DNA from: Okapia johnstoni
Taxonomy: Eukaryota > Chordata > Mammalia > Artiodactyla > Giraffidae
Direction: 5' to 3'
DNA length: 64,000 nt
Assembly: GCA_024291935.2 (NCBI GenBank)
Contig: CM044322.1
Span: 20,397,405 to 20,461,404, forward strand
The position numbers were made by a program, and so were the translations under genes. The notes under the pieces were generated by a model that saw only the letters and a list, made by a program, of their open reading frames with translations, was not told the origin of the DNA and made no database searches. Shown here piece by piece: positions 11,015 to 21,722 of this stretch. The stretch's first letter is position 1; each line of letters begins with the position of its first letter.

Positions 11015-11517
11015 AGCAGCAGCAATAGAGAGGGTAGAAGGAAGAGGCGAGGCTGGATTGAGCAGGAGTTGGGAAAGGAAGGGGTTGCTGCCTGCACAGA
11101 TGCCTGCTGCCAAGAAGCCTGCTTCTTTCCTTTCAGACAACCTTTCTCCTGTTTGTTAGCTCGGATTGCTATGGGGTGGGAGATAGGGGGTGAAGTTTAT
11201 AACCATAGCTCTGAAAGGATTCTCTCTGCTTTGCATGGTGCATGAAGGTGCATATCCTGCCTAATTAAATATCACCCGTGTTCTGAAGAGGCTGTCTTTT
11301 GTGTGGCTGCATAGAGTCAAAAGAACTTCAGGAAGGAACATAGGGCAATTCCTCCTCAGACTTCTAGCTCTGCTTCCTTCTTTCCTTCCTCCCCCCTCCC
11401 TCTCTTTCTTTCTTGGATTAGCTGAACGGAAAATTAAAATTAAATTAAGATAATTTCTTTCCTGGTCTGTTTATTCTTCTTAAGATTTACTAAAACCAGA
11501 ATCACAGTCCCCAAGAA
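11015..11517. other. unique sequence with a pyrimidine tract
   Basis: No gene was recognised. 11370-11415 is a CT-rich tract (TTCCTTCCTCCCCCCTCCC and similar). Confidence 0.45.
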
Positions 11518-11743
11518 CAGTTGACCCTTGAACAATATGGGGTTAGGGGCACTGATTTTCCGCACAGTGGAAAACCTGCAGGTAACTCACAGCTGGCTCT
11601 TTTTATCCATGGTTCCTTGGCACATGCAAATTCAGCCAACCCTGGATCATGGAACCTGGATCATGTAGTATTTCCCACTGGAAAAAAAAATCGAGTATAA
11701 GGAGACCTGTGAATTCACGTTTGTATTTTTCAAGAGTCAGCTG
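11518..11743. mobile_element. Tigger-like non-autonomous DNA transposon (MITE-like)
   Basis: The segment begins CAGTTGACCCTTGAAC and ends TTCAAGAGTCAGCTG, which read inward as imperfect terminal inverted repeats of about 14 bp. Internal phrases such as ATCCATGGTTCC and CAGCCAACCCTGGATCATG fit old Tigger/MER2-type (Tc1-mariner superfamily) elements. It has no transposase. A TA follows the right end, as expected for this superfamily, but a left TA is not evident. Confidence 0.6.
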
Positions 11744-11771
11744 TATAATATGGGTGCTTCTGTGCTATAGT

Positions 11772-11911
11772 GGGGGCTTCCCATGTGGCTCAGTGGTAAA
11801 GAATCCACCTGCCAATGCAGGAGACACAGGAGACATGGGTTTGATCCTGGGGTTGGCAAGATCCCCTGGAGAAGGAATTGGCAACCCACTCCAGTTTTCT
11901 TGCCTAATGTG
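11772..11911 (+). mobile_element. Bov-tA SINE truncated at its 3' end
   Basis: A normal tRNA-like head and body run to CCAGTTTTCTTGCCT and then stop abruptly, about 75 bp short of the usual end. A short GTGGTTGCT GTGGTTGCT duplication follows. TGTGCTATAGT (11761-11771) and TGTGCCTAAGT (11926-11936) could be a decayed TSD. 3' truncation is unusual for a SINE, since priming normally starts at the 3' tail. Confidence 0.85.
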
Positions 11912-12274
11912 GTTGCTGTGGTTGCTGTGCCTAAGTATGGAGACTCTTCCATACTTCTGTCCCTGGATAGACACAGTTTCTTAGACTCTGGATCCCAGCT
12001 CTTTGAAAAGGCAACTGTCCTAAAGTTCCCCATGTAATTGAATTTACTATAGCATAGGATTAAATGGCCACTGAAAGTCTAGGATCTCAGTGTAACAGCC
12101 TCATATGACATATAGTTTATCTACTCATTTATTTTTCCATCCAGTAAACCTATATTAAAACACTTTATCATGCTGGGTGATAATCTAAGCATCATTGATA
12201 TTTATTGAGAATCAATTATGTTTCAGGAACTTGTACACCTATTATTGGAGTGACTCTGTTGCACAGAGCTTACT

Positions 12275-12485
12275 AACATAGACTTTGAACTTGAACAGAT
12301 CTGTTTGAAGTCCCAGTTCCATCAATTGACACATGTGTGACTTTAGTCATATCCACTAACTTCTCTAAGCCTCAACTTGCTTATCTGTGAAATGGCGATT
12401 ATATTACTTCCTACCTGGCAAAGTCATTGATAGAAATAAATGACTTAATGCATATTAAGTGCTTATATTACCTGGCACAGCATAA
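12275..12485 (+). repeat. MIR SINE
   Basis: This ancient mammalian SINE is recognisable from its core: GTGTGACTTTAGTCA, 'CTTCTCTAAGCCTCAACTTGC', TATCTGTGAAATGGCGAT, and the 3' part TTAAGTGCTTATATTACCTGGCACAG. Confidence 0.8.
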
Positions 12486-14450
12486 ATTTACATGATCTTT
12501 TCTCATTTAATCGTCACAAAATCCAGAAAAATATGTTTGATTATATTGTAATTCTATTTAGAGGACCCAGTATTGCATATTTTGGAGAATTTTATCCAAG
12601 ATTTTAGAGCTTTAAACCATGATGTTAACACGGCTTCATAGTTGAAGCAACTGAGATGCAGAGAGGTGGTGGAATCAGGGCCCCACCCCAGGTCCCACCG
12701 ACTCCCAGGACAGGTCTCCACTGAGACTTAACATCCCCCCCTCACTTACATTATAATCTTCATGGCCATCTGGAAGGAATCTCTTTGAACTGTCTAAGAG
12801 TGTCTACCACTTACCAATGTTAGAATCATCCCTCCCTTGTTTGAAGGGTGACTACACAGTTCATATTTTCCAGACCATTTTCATCTCTTCTCTGTGTGCA
12901 CTTTGGGCCTTCCGTCCTCATTAACACCTCGACCAGAAAGGAAATGTAAAAGGAAATAAAACTTAAGCCATGCAGTTTTGTTCTTTATTAGCAGCTCTGT
13001 TTTAAAAGATCTGGTGGATGGGGAGGCTGACTTTTAACTACAGTGGAGTTCTTTTTTTTTTTTTTTATAGTCACAGATTTAAATTAGCTGGGCTACCTTT
13101 CTGGATGTTACTGTGAATAGATGAGAGTTGTTTTTCTGAGCCAAGGTGGGCCTGTGGTCACAGAGACCCCTGTCTGCCCAGCCAGCACCTCTGGCCTTTC
13201 CAACTCTCCACCCTTTCTACTGGTGCTCCCTTTATAGACACTGCACTGGGGGCTTCTCATTTTGCATCAGAGACAGAGAGGATTCTCTTCAAGGTCACAC
13301 ATTTGTTAGGGCTACCATGTTTCATGGCTGGAAGGAGGCCTAGATTTGTGCAGGGTGGTGGCCCTGGGCTGATTGAATTAGAAAAACGCAAAACTGGAAA
13401 TCAAAACATGTCAGACATTTCTCTTCATTCTTTTTATGTTTTAAAACCTAGTTCACTTTCTAGCTATACCACATACTCCTTGGAGAGTATAGCTTTCCTT
13501 GGGGTCTCCCCACTGCTTGTTATCTGGTCTACATTCAGCCGGGGCCTGGAAGGGTAGTCTGGAAGCCAAGCCTCTGTCAACCTTGTCAAGTGGAGTTCCT
13601 TCTGTTGGTTTTTGATCTTGTGAGTGTCAGCAGAATACAGTCCCCAAATCCTCGTGCTCTTTTGGCCTGCCCCAGTTCTTAATGTCTTCTTCCCTGTTTA
13701 TCACAGAACTCCGACATATCCTTTTGTCTTTTATCACCTAAGAACTTTCTCCTATCACCTGACTTCTAGCAACCAAGTATGGGCTGAATTTTAATGGTGG
13801 ATATTATGCAACCACTTGGGAACTGGGGATGGCAGCTTGGCTGAATAGCTTCAGTTTTCTCATCTGTAAAACATGGGGTTATTCTAAATGGCACGCATGG
13901 TCACATTTGGTACTGCTTTCCTATAATCTTGTCAATACTTGTTTTAGGAAGTTCCTCTTGAGATTGACAGAGCCAAACTGGAAATCAGGCAACTTACATA
14001 TAGTCTAATATTTTTATTAATCACATGATTTCAAATTCTATATCTCCTTTTTCTCCCCCCAGAATCTTTTGTTCAAAGTCTTTGCAATATTGTGAGAAGA
14101 AATGGGATACTGTGGGTTGAAACTCTGAGAAAGCTAGTATTATAAACCTAAGGCGTTACTACTAATATTTTGAGATTTCTCTCACGTAATAAAAGAAGTA
14201 GTTTATTTGTTTCTTATTTGTTTTAAGAGGCCCCAGGTAATGCTCCCTCCCCCAGAATTTAGGGACACTCTTTTCATGATATATGCTTTGAGTTACAAAT
14301 AATTATTTTGTAATGAAAGATTTTGCTATAAGATAGTTGGAAATTTTTGATAAATTTAGATTTTTTTTTCATAAATAAGGAGGTCAAATTCAAGAAAAGT
14401 GATATGTTAGAGGAGAAAGTGTCAGAGGTCTTGGACTCAAATCCCAACTC
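12486..14450. other. unique non-coding sequence
   Basis: No gene was recognised. 12610-12690 may be a MIR-type antisense remnant (GAAGCAACTGAGATGCAGAGAGG). 13052-13067 is a T-run and 14345-14375 is AT-rich. Frames at 13146-13557 lack recognisable motifs. Confidence 0.4.
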
Positions 14451-14454
14451 TGTA

Positions 14455-14575
14455 ATCACTGGACTATAAACCCCTTGAGGGTAGGACTCTGTCTCCCTGG
14501 CGCCCAAAACAGCACCTAGACAGAGCCCCTGGGGCCTGAGGTGCTTCATAAATATAATAGATGTTTAATAACAAG
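14455..14575 (+). repeat. L2 LINE 3' end
   Basis: The segment reads CCCCTTGAGGGTAGGACTCTG, then AGCACCTAGACAGAGCCC, then ATAATAGATGTTTAATAAC. This matches the order of the non-coding 3' end of the ancient L2 LINE. Confidence 0.65.
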
Positions 14576-14770
14576 TAGAATAAAGAATGATACATAAAAT
14601 AATAGAAATGAAAAATAACTGGGTGAACTTGGGCACTGTGTTTAACTTTTCTTTCATTAATGCTAAAACTGAAGACTAGACTCTAGGTGAGACACAGGAT
14701 AAAGTGGCCCTGCTTTTCAGGAGCTGGTAGAGTAAGAAGAGAGAACATTCCTTCTTCTTATCCTTTAAGC

Positions 14771-15088
14771 CATTTTATTTCTTTATTGGAATATAATTAC
14801 TTTACAATGTTGTGTTAGTTTCTGCTGTACAATGAAGTGAATCAGCCATATGTAGACATACATCCCCTCCCTCTTGAGCCTCCTTCCCACCCATCCTCTA
14901 GGTTATCACAGAGCGTGGAGCTAAGCTCCCTATGCTATACAGCAGCTTCTGAGAAAACCATCCTTCAAAAATACCCATGTACCCCAATGTTCATTGCAAC
15001 AGTCTTTACAATAGCAATTAATAGGACATGGAAGCAACCTGAATGTCCGTTGACAAATGAACGGATAAAGAATATGTGGAAGATCCCT
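14771..15088. mobile_element. L1 3' end with 5' inversion
   Basis: 14771-14945 is L1 3' UTR in antisense (TTTATTGGAATATAATTAC through CCCTATGCTATACAGCAG). 14955-15085 is the end of L1 ORF2 in the sense direction (peptide fragments P-M-F-I-A-T-V-F and T-W-K-Q-P on the plus strand). Head-to-head halves of one element are the signature of twin priming. The likely TSD is TCCTTTAAGC (14761-14770) against CCCTTCTTAAGC (15086-15096), with an indel. Confidence 0.8.
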
Positions 15089-15099
15089 TCTTAAGCGAT

Positions 15100-15520
15100 C
15101 AGTGAGGCTGACTAGATGAGGAAAGGGAAAAGGGCATTAGCGTTACTGCTGGCTATTCAGAGGAATGTGAGAAGCTCCAGGGACCCCCAGTCCTGTGAGT
15201 TCCTGGGAAATTGCTCCACAGAGCAGCAGAACTTCAGGTAGGGATTTCCCCCTTTCATCCCTGTTTGTTTCTATCTTACTATCCTCTATCACTAACACGT
15301 AGAATTCATCCTACTGAAAAGGCCTGAGCCTTCATTTCTTTGGAAGTCCTCTGCAAGCAATGACTTGTGACTGGCATCAAAGTGCTGTATTCTGTTGGGT
15401 ATTTAAGACATCTCATGGGGATATGCAACCTGGCAGGTTTAGACTGAGGTGCTCACATTCTTCTGGCCCTCTCTTCCCCTTTAAAGAAACCTGAGTGTTT
15501 TTATTTGAGTCAGTCTGCTG
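15100..15520. other. unique non-coding sequence
   Basis: Nothing recognisable apart from short unremarkable frames. Confidence 0.4.
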
Positions 15521-15527
15521 TTCCCAG

Positions 15528-15745
15528 GGCTTCCCAGGTGGCACTAAGGGTAAAGAACCCACCTGCCAGTGTAGGAGATGTAAGAGACTTGGGTTCAATC
15601 CCTGAGTTGGGAAGATCCCCTGGAGGAGGAAATGGCAACCCACTCCAGTATTCTTGCCTGGAGAATCCCATGGACAGAGGAGCCTAGTGGGCTTCAGTCC
15701 ATACGGTCAAAAGAGTTGGACACGACTGAAGCAACTAAGCACACA
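15528..15745 (+). mobile_element. Bov-tA SINE, full length
   Basis: The head carries GGTGGCACTAAGGG, a variant A-box region, and the B box is one base off (GGTTCAATCCC). The tail is a short CACACACACA run. Flanks show only weak direct-repeat similarity (GCTGTTCCCA / GCTGTTTGCA). Confidence 0.92.
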
Positions 15746-16249
15746 CACATGCTGTTTGCACCAAGGTTTGGGACTGATAGGTTTTTAATAGTTTGAGAAA
15801 GAGAAAATGCAGAAGTAAGAGAGGTGAGTGGGTTGTCAGAACGGAAAGTTTTGGGGGCTGAGTCTTGGGGAGAGATAAAAAAGGAACCGTGCTATGTTTG
15901 AAGAGGGAGGAAGGAAGGAAGAAGGATTTAGGGATGTATAGCCTGCTGGGTGTTGCTGCCCCAGCGTGGAGTTCCAGGGAGGGAGACCTAAAGTCAGTAC
16001 CCTGCGTATTGGGGTAAGGATTTGGAGAAGACCCTTTGGTGAGCAGTGAGAGCCCTCCTAGGTCATGGGGGGACCTTGTAGGTTTGAAATGGAATCCTCA
16101 GCTTTTCCCATCAGGAGTATTTACATTACTCTGCTTCTCAAGAACCATAAATGTACTGGAAAAAATAAGTGAGCAAACAGGTCCCTCTCTTCAATTTTGG
16201 GAGACAGCCATGCTATATGAGCTTAACAAATATATTTTAAACTCTGCTG
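15746..16249. other. unique non-coding sequence with GGAA repeats
   Basis: There is a short (GGAA)n tract at 15905-15925. No gene was recognised; the frame at 16036-16344 runs into repeat DNA. Confidence 0.4.
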
Positions 16250-17150
16250 GGTTTCTGATTACAAAAGTCACGCTTGTTCATTGTAGAAAATACAAAAAAA
16301 AGCATCTAGAAGAACACAAATATCACCTAGAATTCCCCTTCTGAGAGATGGCCACTGCGAACAGTCTGTTGGTGGACTGTGCAGTCCACACACACTGTTC
16401 TTTCTTTTTTTTATAAATTTATTTATTTTAGTCGGGGGCTAATTACTTTACAATATTGTAGTGGTTTTTGCCATACATTGACATGAATCAGCCATGGGTT
16501 TACATGTGTTCCCCATCCTGAACCCCCCTCCCACCTCCCTCCCCGTCCATCCCTCTGGGTCATCCCATTGCCCCAGCGCTGAGCATTCGTCTCATGCATC
16601 GAACCTGGAATGGTGTTCTGTTTCACATATGATAATATACATGTTTCAATGCTATTGTCCCAGAACGTCCCACCCTCACCTTCTCCCTCAGAGTCCATAG
16701 ACTGTTCTATGCATCTGTGTCTCTTATTCTGTCTCGCATATAGGGTTATCGTTACCATCTTTCAAATTCCATATATATGCATTAGTGTACTGTATTGGTG
16801 TTTTTCTTTCTGGCTTACTTCACTCTGTATCATGGGCTCCAGTTTCATCCATCTCAATAGAACCGATTCAAATGTATTTTTTTTTTAATGGCTGAGTAGT
16901 ATTCTATTGTGTATATGTACCACAGCTTCCTTATCCATTCATCTGCTGATGGACATCTAGGTTGCTTCCATGTCCTGGCTATTGTAAACAGTGCTGCGAT
17001 GAACATTGGGGTACACGCGTCTCTTTCAATTCTGGTTTCCTCGGTGCACACACACTTTTCTAACAAACAGGATGATCATACTCATCATTTTGTAACTTGC
17101 TTTTTCACTTAACAATAGATTCTGAATATTTATACATGTCTTTATATATC
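16250..17150 (-). repeat. old L1M-type fragment, split by a younger L1
   Basis: 16250-16386 (TTACAAAAGTCACGCTTGTTC, AATATCACCTAG-like) and 17062-17150 (TTTGTAACTTGC, TTTTTCACTTAACAATAG) look like consecutive antisense parts of one old LINE fragment. They are separated by the L1 at 16402-17046. The family name is uncertain. Confidence 0.45.
16402..17046 (-). mobile_element. L1 LINE, 5'-truncated, with TSD
   Basis: An antisense ruminant L1 3' UTR (16402-16850) is followed by the end of ORF2. The minus-strand peptide contains T-W-K-Q-P-R-C-P-S and Y-Y-S-A-I-K-K, the hallmark ORF2 C-terminus. The A-tail appears as the T-run at 16402-16411. CACACACACTGTTCT (16387-16401) and CACACACACTTTTCT (17047-17061) are a 14/15 TSD. 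Confidence 0.93.
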
Positions 17151-17152
17151 TA

Positions 17153-17368
17153 GACTTCCCAGGTGGCTCAGTGGTAAAGAATCCACCTGCCAATGCAGGA
17201 GAGTCAGGTTCCATCCCTGGACTTGGAATATTGCCCTGGAGGAAGAAATGGTGACCCGCTCCAGTATTCTTGCCTGCAGAATTCCATGGACAGAGGAGCC
17301 TGGTGCACTACAGTCCATGGGGTCTCAAAGAGTCAGACAAAGACTGAGCAACTGAGCACACATGCATG
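17153..17368 (+). mobile_element. Bov-tA SINE
   Basis: Starts GACTTCCCAGGTGGCTCAG and lacks a few bases before the B box (GGTTCCATCCC). The tail is ACACATGCATGCAT. Confidence 0.9.
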
Positions 17369-17781
17369 CATTATGTATTTGCTCTCAATGTGATTTTTTA
17401 ATGTAGGGCACTGACTCTCAGCTGGATCTTCATGGTTACTGATGTGACTGAGTAGATCAGGGCAAATATGGATTCACCAGGTTTGCTCTGGTCCACGTGG
17501 AAGTTATCTCTGTCTGGTCTCTGCCTCCCTCTGCTTTGCTCTGTCTCAGAAATTAAAGGGACACGACTGAGCATGAGTGTGATGATGATGACCTTCTTCT
17601 CAAGGCGAAGAATGCTTCAACCCTTCTCTTGATCACATTCCCTTCAAAAAACTTGCTTGTTCTCCCCCAACACCCCAATGTTTTTCATATTTTTCGTGAC
17701 CATGGTTATATCCCTAGCTCAGACCCTTAATTCTTCCCACTTAGTAAGCCATCATAAGAGAGTTCTTATTTGTCTTCTTAG
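17369..17781. other. unique non-coding sequence
   Basis: No gene was recognised. A short TGATGATGATGA run sits at 17580-17591. Confidence 0.4.
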
Positions 17782-17990
17782 GCTTCCCAGGTGGCTCAGT
17801 GATAAAGAACCCACCTGCCAATGTAGGAGATGCAGATTTAATTCCTGGATCAGGAAGATCACCTGAAGAAGGAAATGGCAACACACTCCAGTATTCTTGC
17901 CTGGGAAATCCCATGGACAGAGGAGCCTGGCGGGCTGCAGTCCATGGAGTCACAAAGAGTGGGACACGACTTAGTGACTGAGCATGCACA
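17782..17990 (+). mobile_element. Bov-tA SINE
   Basis: Full-length copy with a degraded B box (GATTTAATTCC). It ends in GACTGAGCATGCACA. Flanks show only a weak repeat (TGTCTTCTTA / TGATCTTCTA). Confidence 0.91.
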
Positions 17991-18569
17991 TACTGATCTT
18001 CTACCCTTCAGAGTCTCTCCTCCAACCTGTTTTACAATTGGTGGTATATTAATCATATTAAGCTACAGCCATGGTCTATCCTCTACTCGAAATCATTTAG
18101 TATCTTCCCGATGCTATCTATGTCAGGTTCAGACTCCCTAGGCTGGTGTCCAGGGTCTTTTTCATATGGCCTCTTGTCCCATACAATGATGGAAACTTTA
18201 ACCTTTCTGTCTCTGTCTTCCCACCAAATTCATTTAGTCATAATCTCCTATGGATTCTCCCATGCTCTTAGCTCAGTGGTTGGCCCTCCTTCTTTCTACC
18301 CTTTTGTTCCTGCCTTCGCTCACACCCTGCTAATCCTCTGAACCAGAGGAGACTCTTCCCTGGCTTTCCTGCTTCCAGCCCTCCCCCTTCTACATTGCTC
18401 ATCACACTACACACAGAAAGTGCAACATGACCATCATGCACTCCCTTAAAATCTTTAATGGCTTCTCATAGCATCTGGAAGAAGTCCCTAATTTCTTAGC
18501 ATAACCTAAGCCTCTTCCTGATGTGTATCCTCCTATGTCCCTTTATCACCATTTTGATGATAGTTTTTG
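17991..18569. other. unique non-coding sequence
   Basis: Pyrimidine-rich, with no gene recognised. Sequences such as TTAAAATCTTTAATGGCTTCTCATAGC could be very old repeat DNA, but I cannot assign them. Confidence 0.35.
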
Positions 18570-18670
18570 TCATGCGACATGTAGAATCTTAGTTCCCTGA
18601 CCAGGGATTGAACCCACGCCCTCTGCATTGGAAGCATGGAGTCTTAACCACTTGACTACCAGGGAAGTCC
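18570..18670 (-). mobile_element. CHR SINE
   Basis: The antisense copy contains CTTAGTTCCCTGACCAGGG, TTGAACCCACGCCCTCTGC and CTACCAGGGAAGTCC. Together these are the tRNA-derived cetartiodactyl CHR SINE in reverse. Confidence 0.85.
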
Positions 18671-18884
18671 TTGATGTTGATCTTGAGTCTCTCTGAGTGC
18701 CTTCAGTTCCCTGTGTGCCCCCAAAGTGCAGTCTGGTCCTGTATGCACTGCCCCACCCTCTCATCTCCTCACCTTCCTTCTCCGTGCCCCTGGGTTTAGT
18801 ATTCATCCTAAGTGCTTCCTCAGCTCCTTGTTCTCCCTGGTACCTGGACTCCAATCACATCACATTATAACTGACTTTTTACTT

Positions 18885-19015
18885 GTCTGTAAAGAGACTT
18901 CAGCTCCTTGAGGACAGAGATGATTTTTTATTTGTCTTACTATTTCCCTAACAGCTGATACAGGGGATACAGCAGATTCATTTAGTGATGTTTGGTGTAT
19001 GAATGAATGGATAAA
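18885..19015 (+). repeat. L2 LINE 3' end
   Basis: AGCTCCTTGAGGACAGAGATG, TTTGTCTTACTATTTCCCTAAC and the terminal GTATGAATGAATGGATAAAT follow the L2 3' end order. Confidence 0.65.
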
Positions 19016-19676
19016 TATCCTAAGATTATGTAGTGATGCATCAAGCATTCAGACACAGAGGCAATGGGACAGTGGGTGCTGATGGTCCTTCTTTGACAAT
19101 GCAGGCAAAAGGAATTTGATAAATAGTTGTATATAACACACAATTCCCATGACTGCTCTAAGTCTTCATCCCTCTGTGCTTGTGGCTGTTGATACCTATG
19201 CTGTTTCTAGTCTTTACAATCAGGGTTTCTTTAGGTGTTTGTGTGTGGATTGTGGCTGGAACACTGTGCTGTTGGCTGTGATCCTGGGGATGGGGGGAAT
19301 CTCTGTCTGGGAATCCGAATAAAGTCATGACTAACACAGGATCACTTTGACCTTTGCCTATGATTTGATAATGATGGCAGGAGCAATGATGATGATGGTG
19401 ATGATGGAAAACACACAAAAATTTTACCTATATCAGGTTTAGGCTGGGATGTGAGGGATGCTTTTATTCCTTACTGATCACAAGGCCCATCCCTAGTCTA
19501 CAGTAAGCTTGACATGTCCCTGGTATAAGCCACTAAACACTATGGAGTTGTTTTTGAGTCTCTGTGTTTTCATTCAAGGTTTACACATAGAAACATTCAG
19601 ATTGCTTTGCCCTTCCTTTTAAGATACTCTAGCATTGTTCCGTTGCATTTGGATCTGAGATTTTTTTAATGGCCTG
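19016..19676. other. unique sequence with a (GAT)n tract
   Basis: No gene was recognised. An imperfect GAT triplet repeat lies at 19385-19407. The His-rich frame on the minus strand at 19158-19418 simply translates that repeat. Confidence 0.45.
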
Positions 19677-19684
19677 TGAGGTCG

Positions 19685-21145
19685 GTGATGGAATTCCGGT
19701 TAAGCTATTTCAAATCCTGGAAGACGATGCTGTGAAAGTGCTACACTCAATATGCCAGCAAATTTGAAAAACTCAGCAGTGGCCAAAGGACTGGTAAAGG
19801 TCAGTTTTTATTTCAATCCCAAAGAAAGGCAATGTCAAAGAATGCTCAAACTACTGCACAATTGCACTCATCTCACACGCTAGTAAAGTAATGCTCAAAA
19901 TTCTCCAAGCTGGGCTTCAGCAATAAATGAACCATGAACTGCCAGATGTTCAAGCTGGTTTAAGAAAAGGCAGAGGAACCAGAGATCAAATTGCCAACAT
20001 CCGCTGGCTCATCAAAAAAGCAAGAGAGTTCCAGAAAAACATCTATTTCTGCTTTATTTACTATGCCAAAGCCTTTGACTGTGTGGATCACAATAAACTG
20101 TAGAAAATTCTGAAAGAGATGGGAATACCAGACCACCTGACCTGCCTCTTGAGAAACCTGTATGCAGGACAGGAAGCAATAGTTAGAACTGGATATGGAA
20201 CAACATACTGGTTCCAAATAGGAAAAGGAGTACGTCAAGGCTGTATATTGTCACCCTGCTTATTTAACTTATGTGCAGAGTACATCATGTGAATCGCTGG
20301 GCTGGAAGAAGCACAAGCTGGAATCAATATTGCCAGGAGAAATATCAATAACCTCAGATATGCAGGTGACACCACCCTTATGGCAGAAAGTGAAGAGGAA
20401 CTAAAAAGCCTCTTGATGAAAGTGAAGGAGGAGAGTGAAAAAGCTGACTTAAAACTCAACATTCAGAAAACTAAGATCATGGCATCTGGTCATATCACTT
20501 CATGGGAGATAGATGGAGAAACAGTGGAAACAGTGGCAGACTTAATTTTTTTGGGCTCCAAAATCACTGCTGATGGTGATTGCAGCCATGAAATTAAAAG
20601 ACGCTTACTCTTTGGAAGGAAAGTTATGACCAACCTAAATAGCATATTAAAAAGCAGAGACATTACTTTGCCAACAAAGGTCCATCTAGTCAAGGCTATG
20701 GTTTTTCCAGTGGTCATGTATGGATGTGAGAGTTGGACTGTGAAGAAAGATGAGTGCTGAAGAATTAATGCTTTTGAACTGTGGTGTTGGGGAAGAGTCT
20801 TGAGAGTCCCTTGGACTGCAAGGAGATCCAACCAGTCCATCCTAAAGGAGATCAATCCTGGGTGTTCATTGGAAGGACTGATGTTGAAGCTGAAACTCCA
20901 ATACTTTGGCCACCTCATGCAAAGAGTTGACTCATTGGAAAAGACCCTGTTGCTGGGAAGGATTAGGGGTAGGAGGAGAAGGGGATGACAGAGGATGAGA
21001 TGATTGCATGGCATCACCGACTCGATGGACATGAGTTTGGTTAAACTCCGGGAGTTAGTGATGGACAGGAAGGCCTGGCGTGCTGCAATTCATGGGGTCG
21101 CAAAGAGTTGGACACGACTAAGCGACTGAACTGAACTGGACTGAA
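19685..21145 (+). mobile_element. BovB LINE, 5'-truncated, 1.46 kb, reverse transcriptase inactivated
   Basis: The element spans from a 'GGTGATGGAATTCC' position in the reverse-transcriptase domain through the thumb and C-terminal region to the BovB 3' end (ACTGAACTGAACTGG). Several RT blocks are readable: G-V-R-Q-G-C-I-L-S-P and A-K-A-F-D-C-V. The first catalytic Asp before A-K-A-F-D is changed to Tyr (TAC, 20059-20061), and YADD is YAGD (20359-20370). Frameshifts and stops (for example the TAG in the former Trp codon near 20101) confirm that it is dead. TGAGGTCG (19677-19684) and TGAAGTCG (21142-21149) may be the TSD. Confidence 0.95.
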
Positions 21146-21464
21146 GTCGTACCATGATCTGAATCCTGCCTGCCATTCCCACTCTCCTTTCTTCCTTAAT
21201 CACCCCGTTCCAGTCACTCCAACCTTCTCTTTGCCTCTTCAGCATCTCTTCTTGTGCCATTCTCTCTGCCTGGAATTCTCTCCCTTTGCTTTTTGTGTGA
21301 CTGATTGCTTTCTTGCTTCAAGTCCCAGCTTGGTAACCATGACCACCCTTCCGAGGAGAGCCCTCCACTGTGCACTATCACTGTGAGTGTCTCATTTTCT
21401 TCATAGCAGTGCTCAATAGCTATAATTATGAATTTATCTTTAGATATACCTATTGCTACTCTTC

Positions 21465-21550
21465 AAATCTAAGCTCTAGAACTTACTAGCTGAATGACCT
21501 TGGGCAGATTATGTATCCAACTTTCATCCCGTCATCTTCATCTGAAAACA
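21465..21550 (+). repeat. MIR SINE fragment
   Basis: AACTTACTAGCTGAATGACC, TTGGGCAGATTATG and TCATCTTCATCTGAAAACA are the MIR core in the sense direction. Confidence 0.7.
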
Positions 21551-21609
21551 TATTTTTCTTGAGAGCTATTACTCTGCTGTTTATTTAATAAGGATTTATT
21601 TCAGCCTCC

Positions 21610-21722
21610 CAACAGGGGGGCACAGAGAAAGTACCCAGTTGTCCAAGGTCACACAGTAGCTAACGGCAATGCGATTTGAACACATTTAGTCTGGTTTCAG
21701 AGTCCATGCTTTTTACTGCTTT
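21610..21722 (-). repeat. MIR SINE fragment
   Basis: CCAAGGTCACACAGTAGC, GCGATTTGAACACATTTAGTC and CAGAGTCCATGCTTTTTAC are the antisense MIR body. Confidence 0.65.

Noticed and set aside
19385..19407. His-rich peptide on the minus strand
   Set aside because: Translation of a GAT simple repeat.
20490..21032. 180-codon frame on the minus strand
   Set aside because: Antisense shadow of a BovB. The same peptide recurs opposite every other BovB copy.
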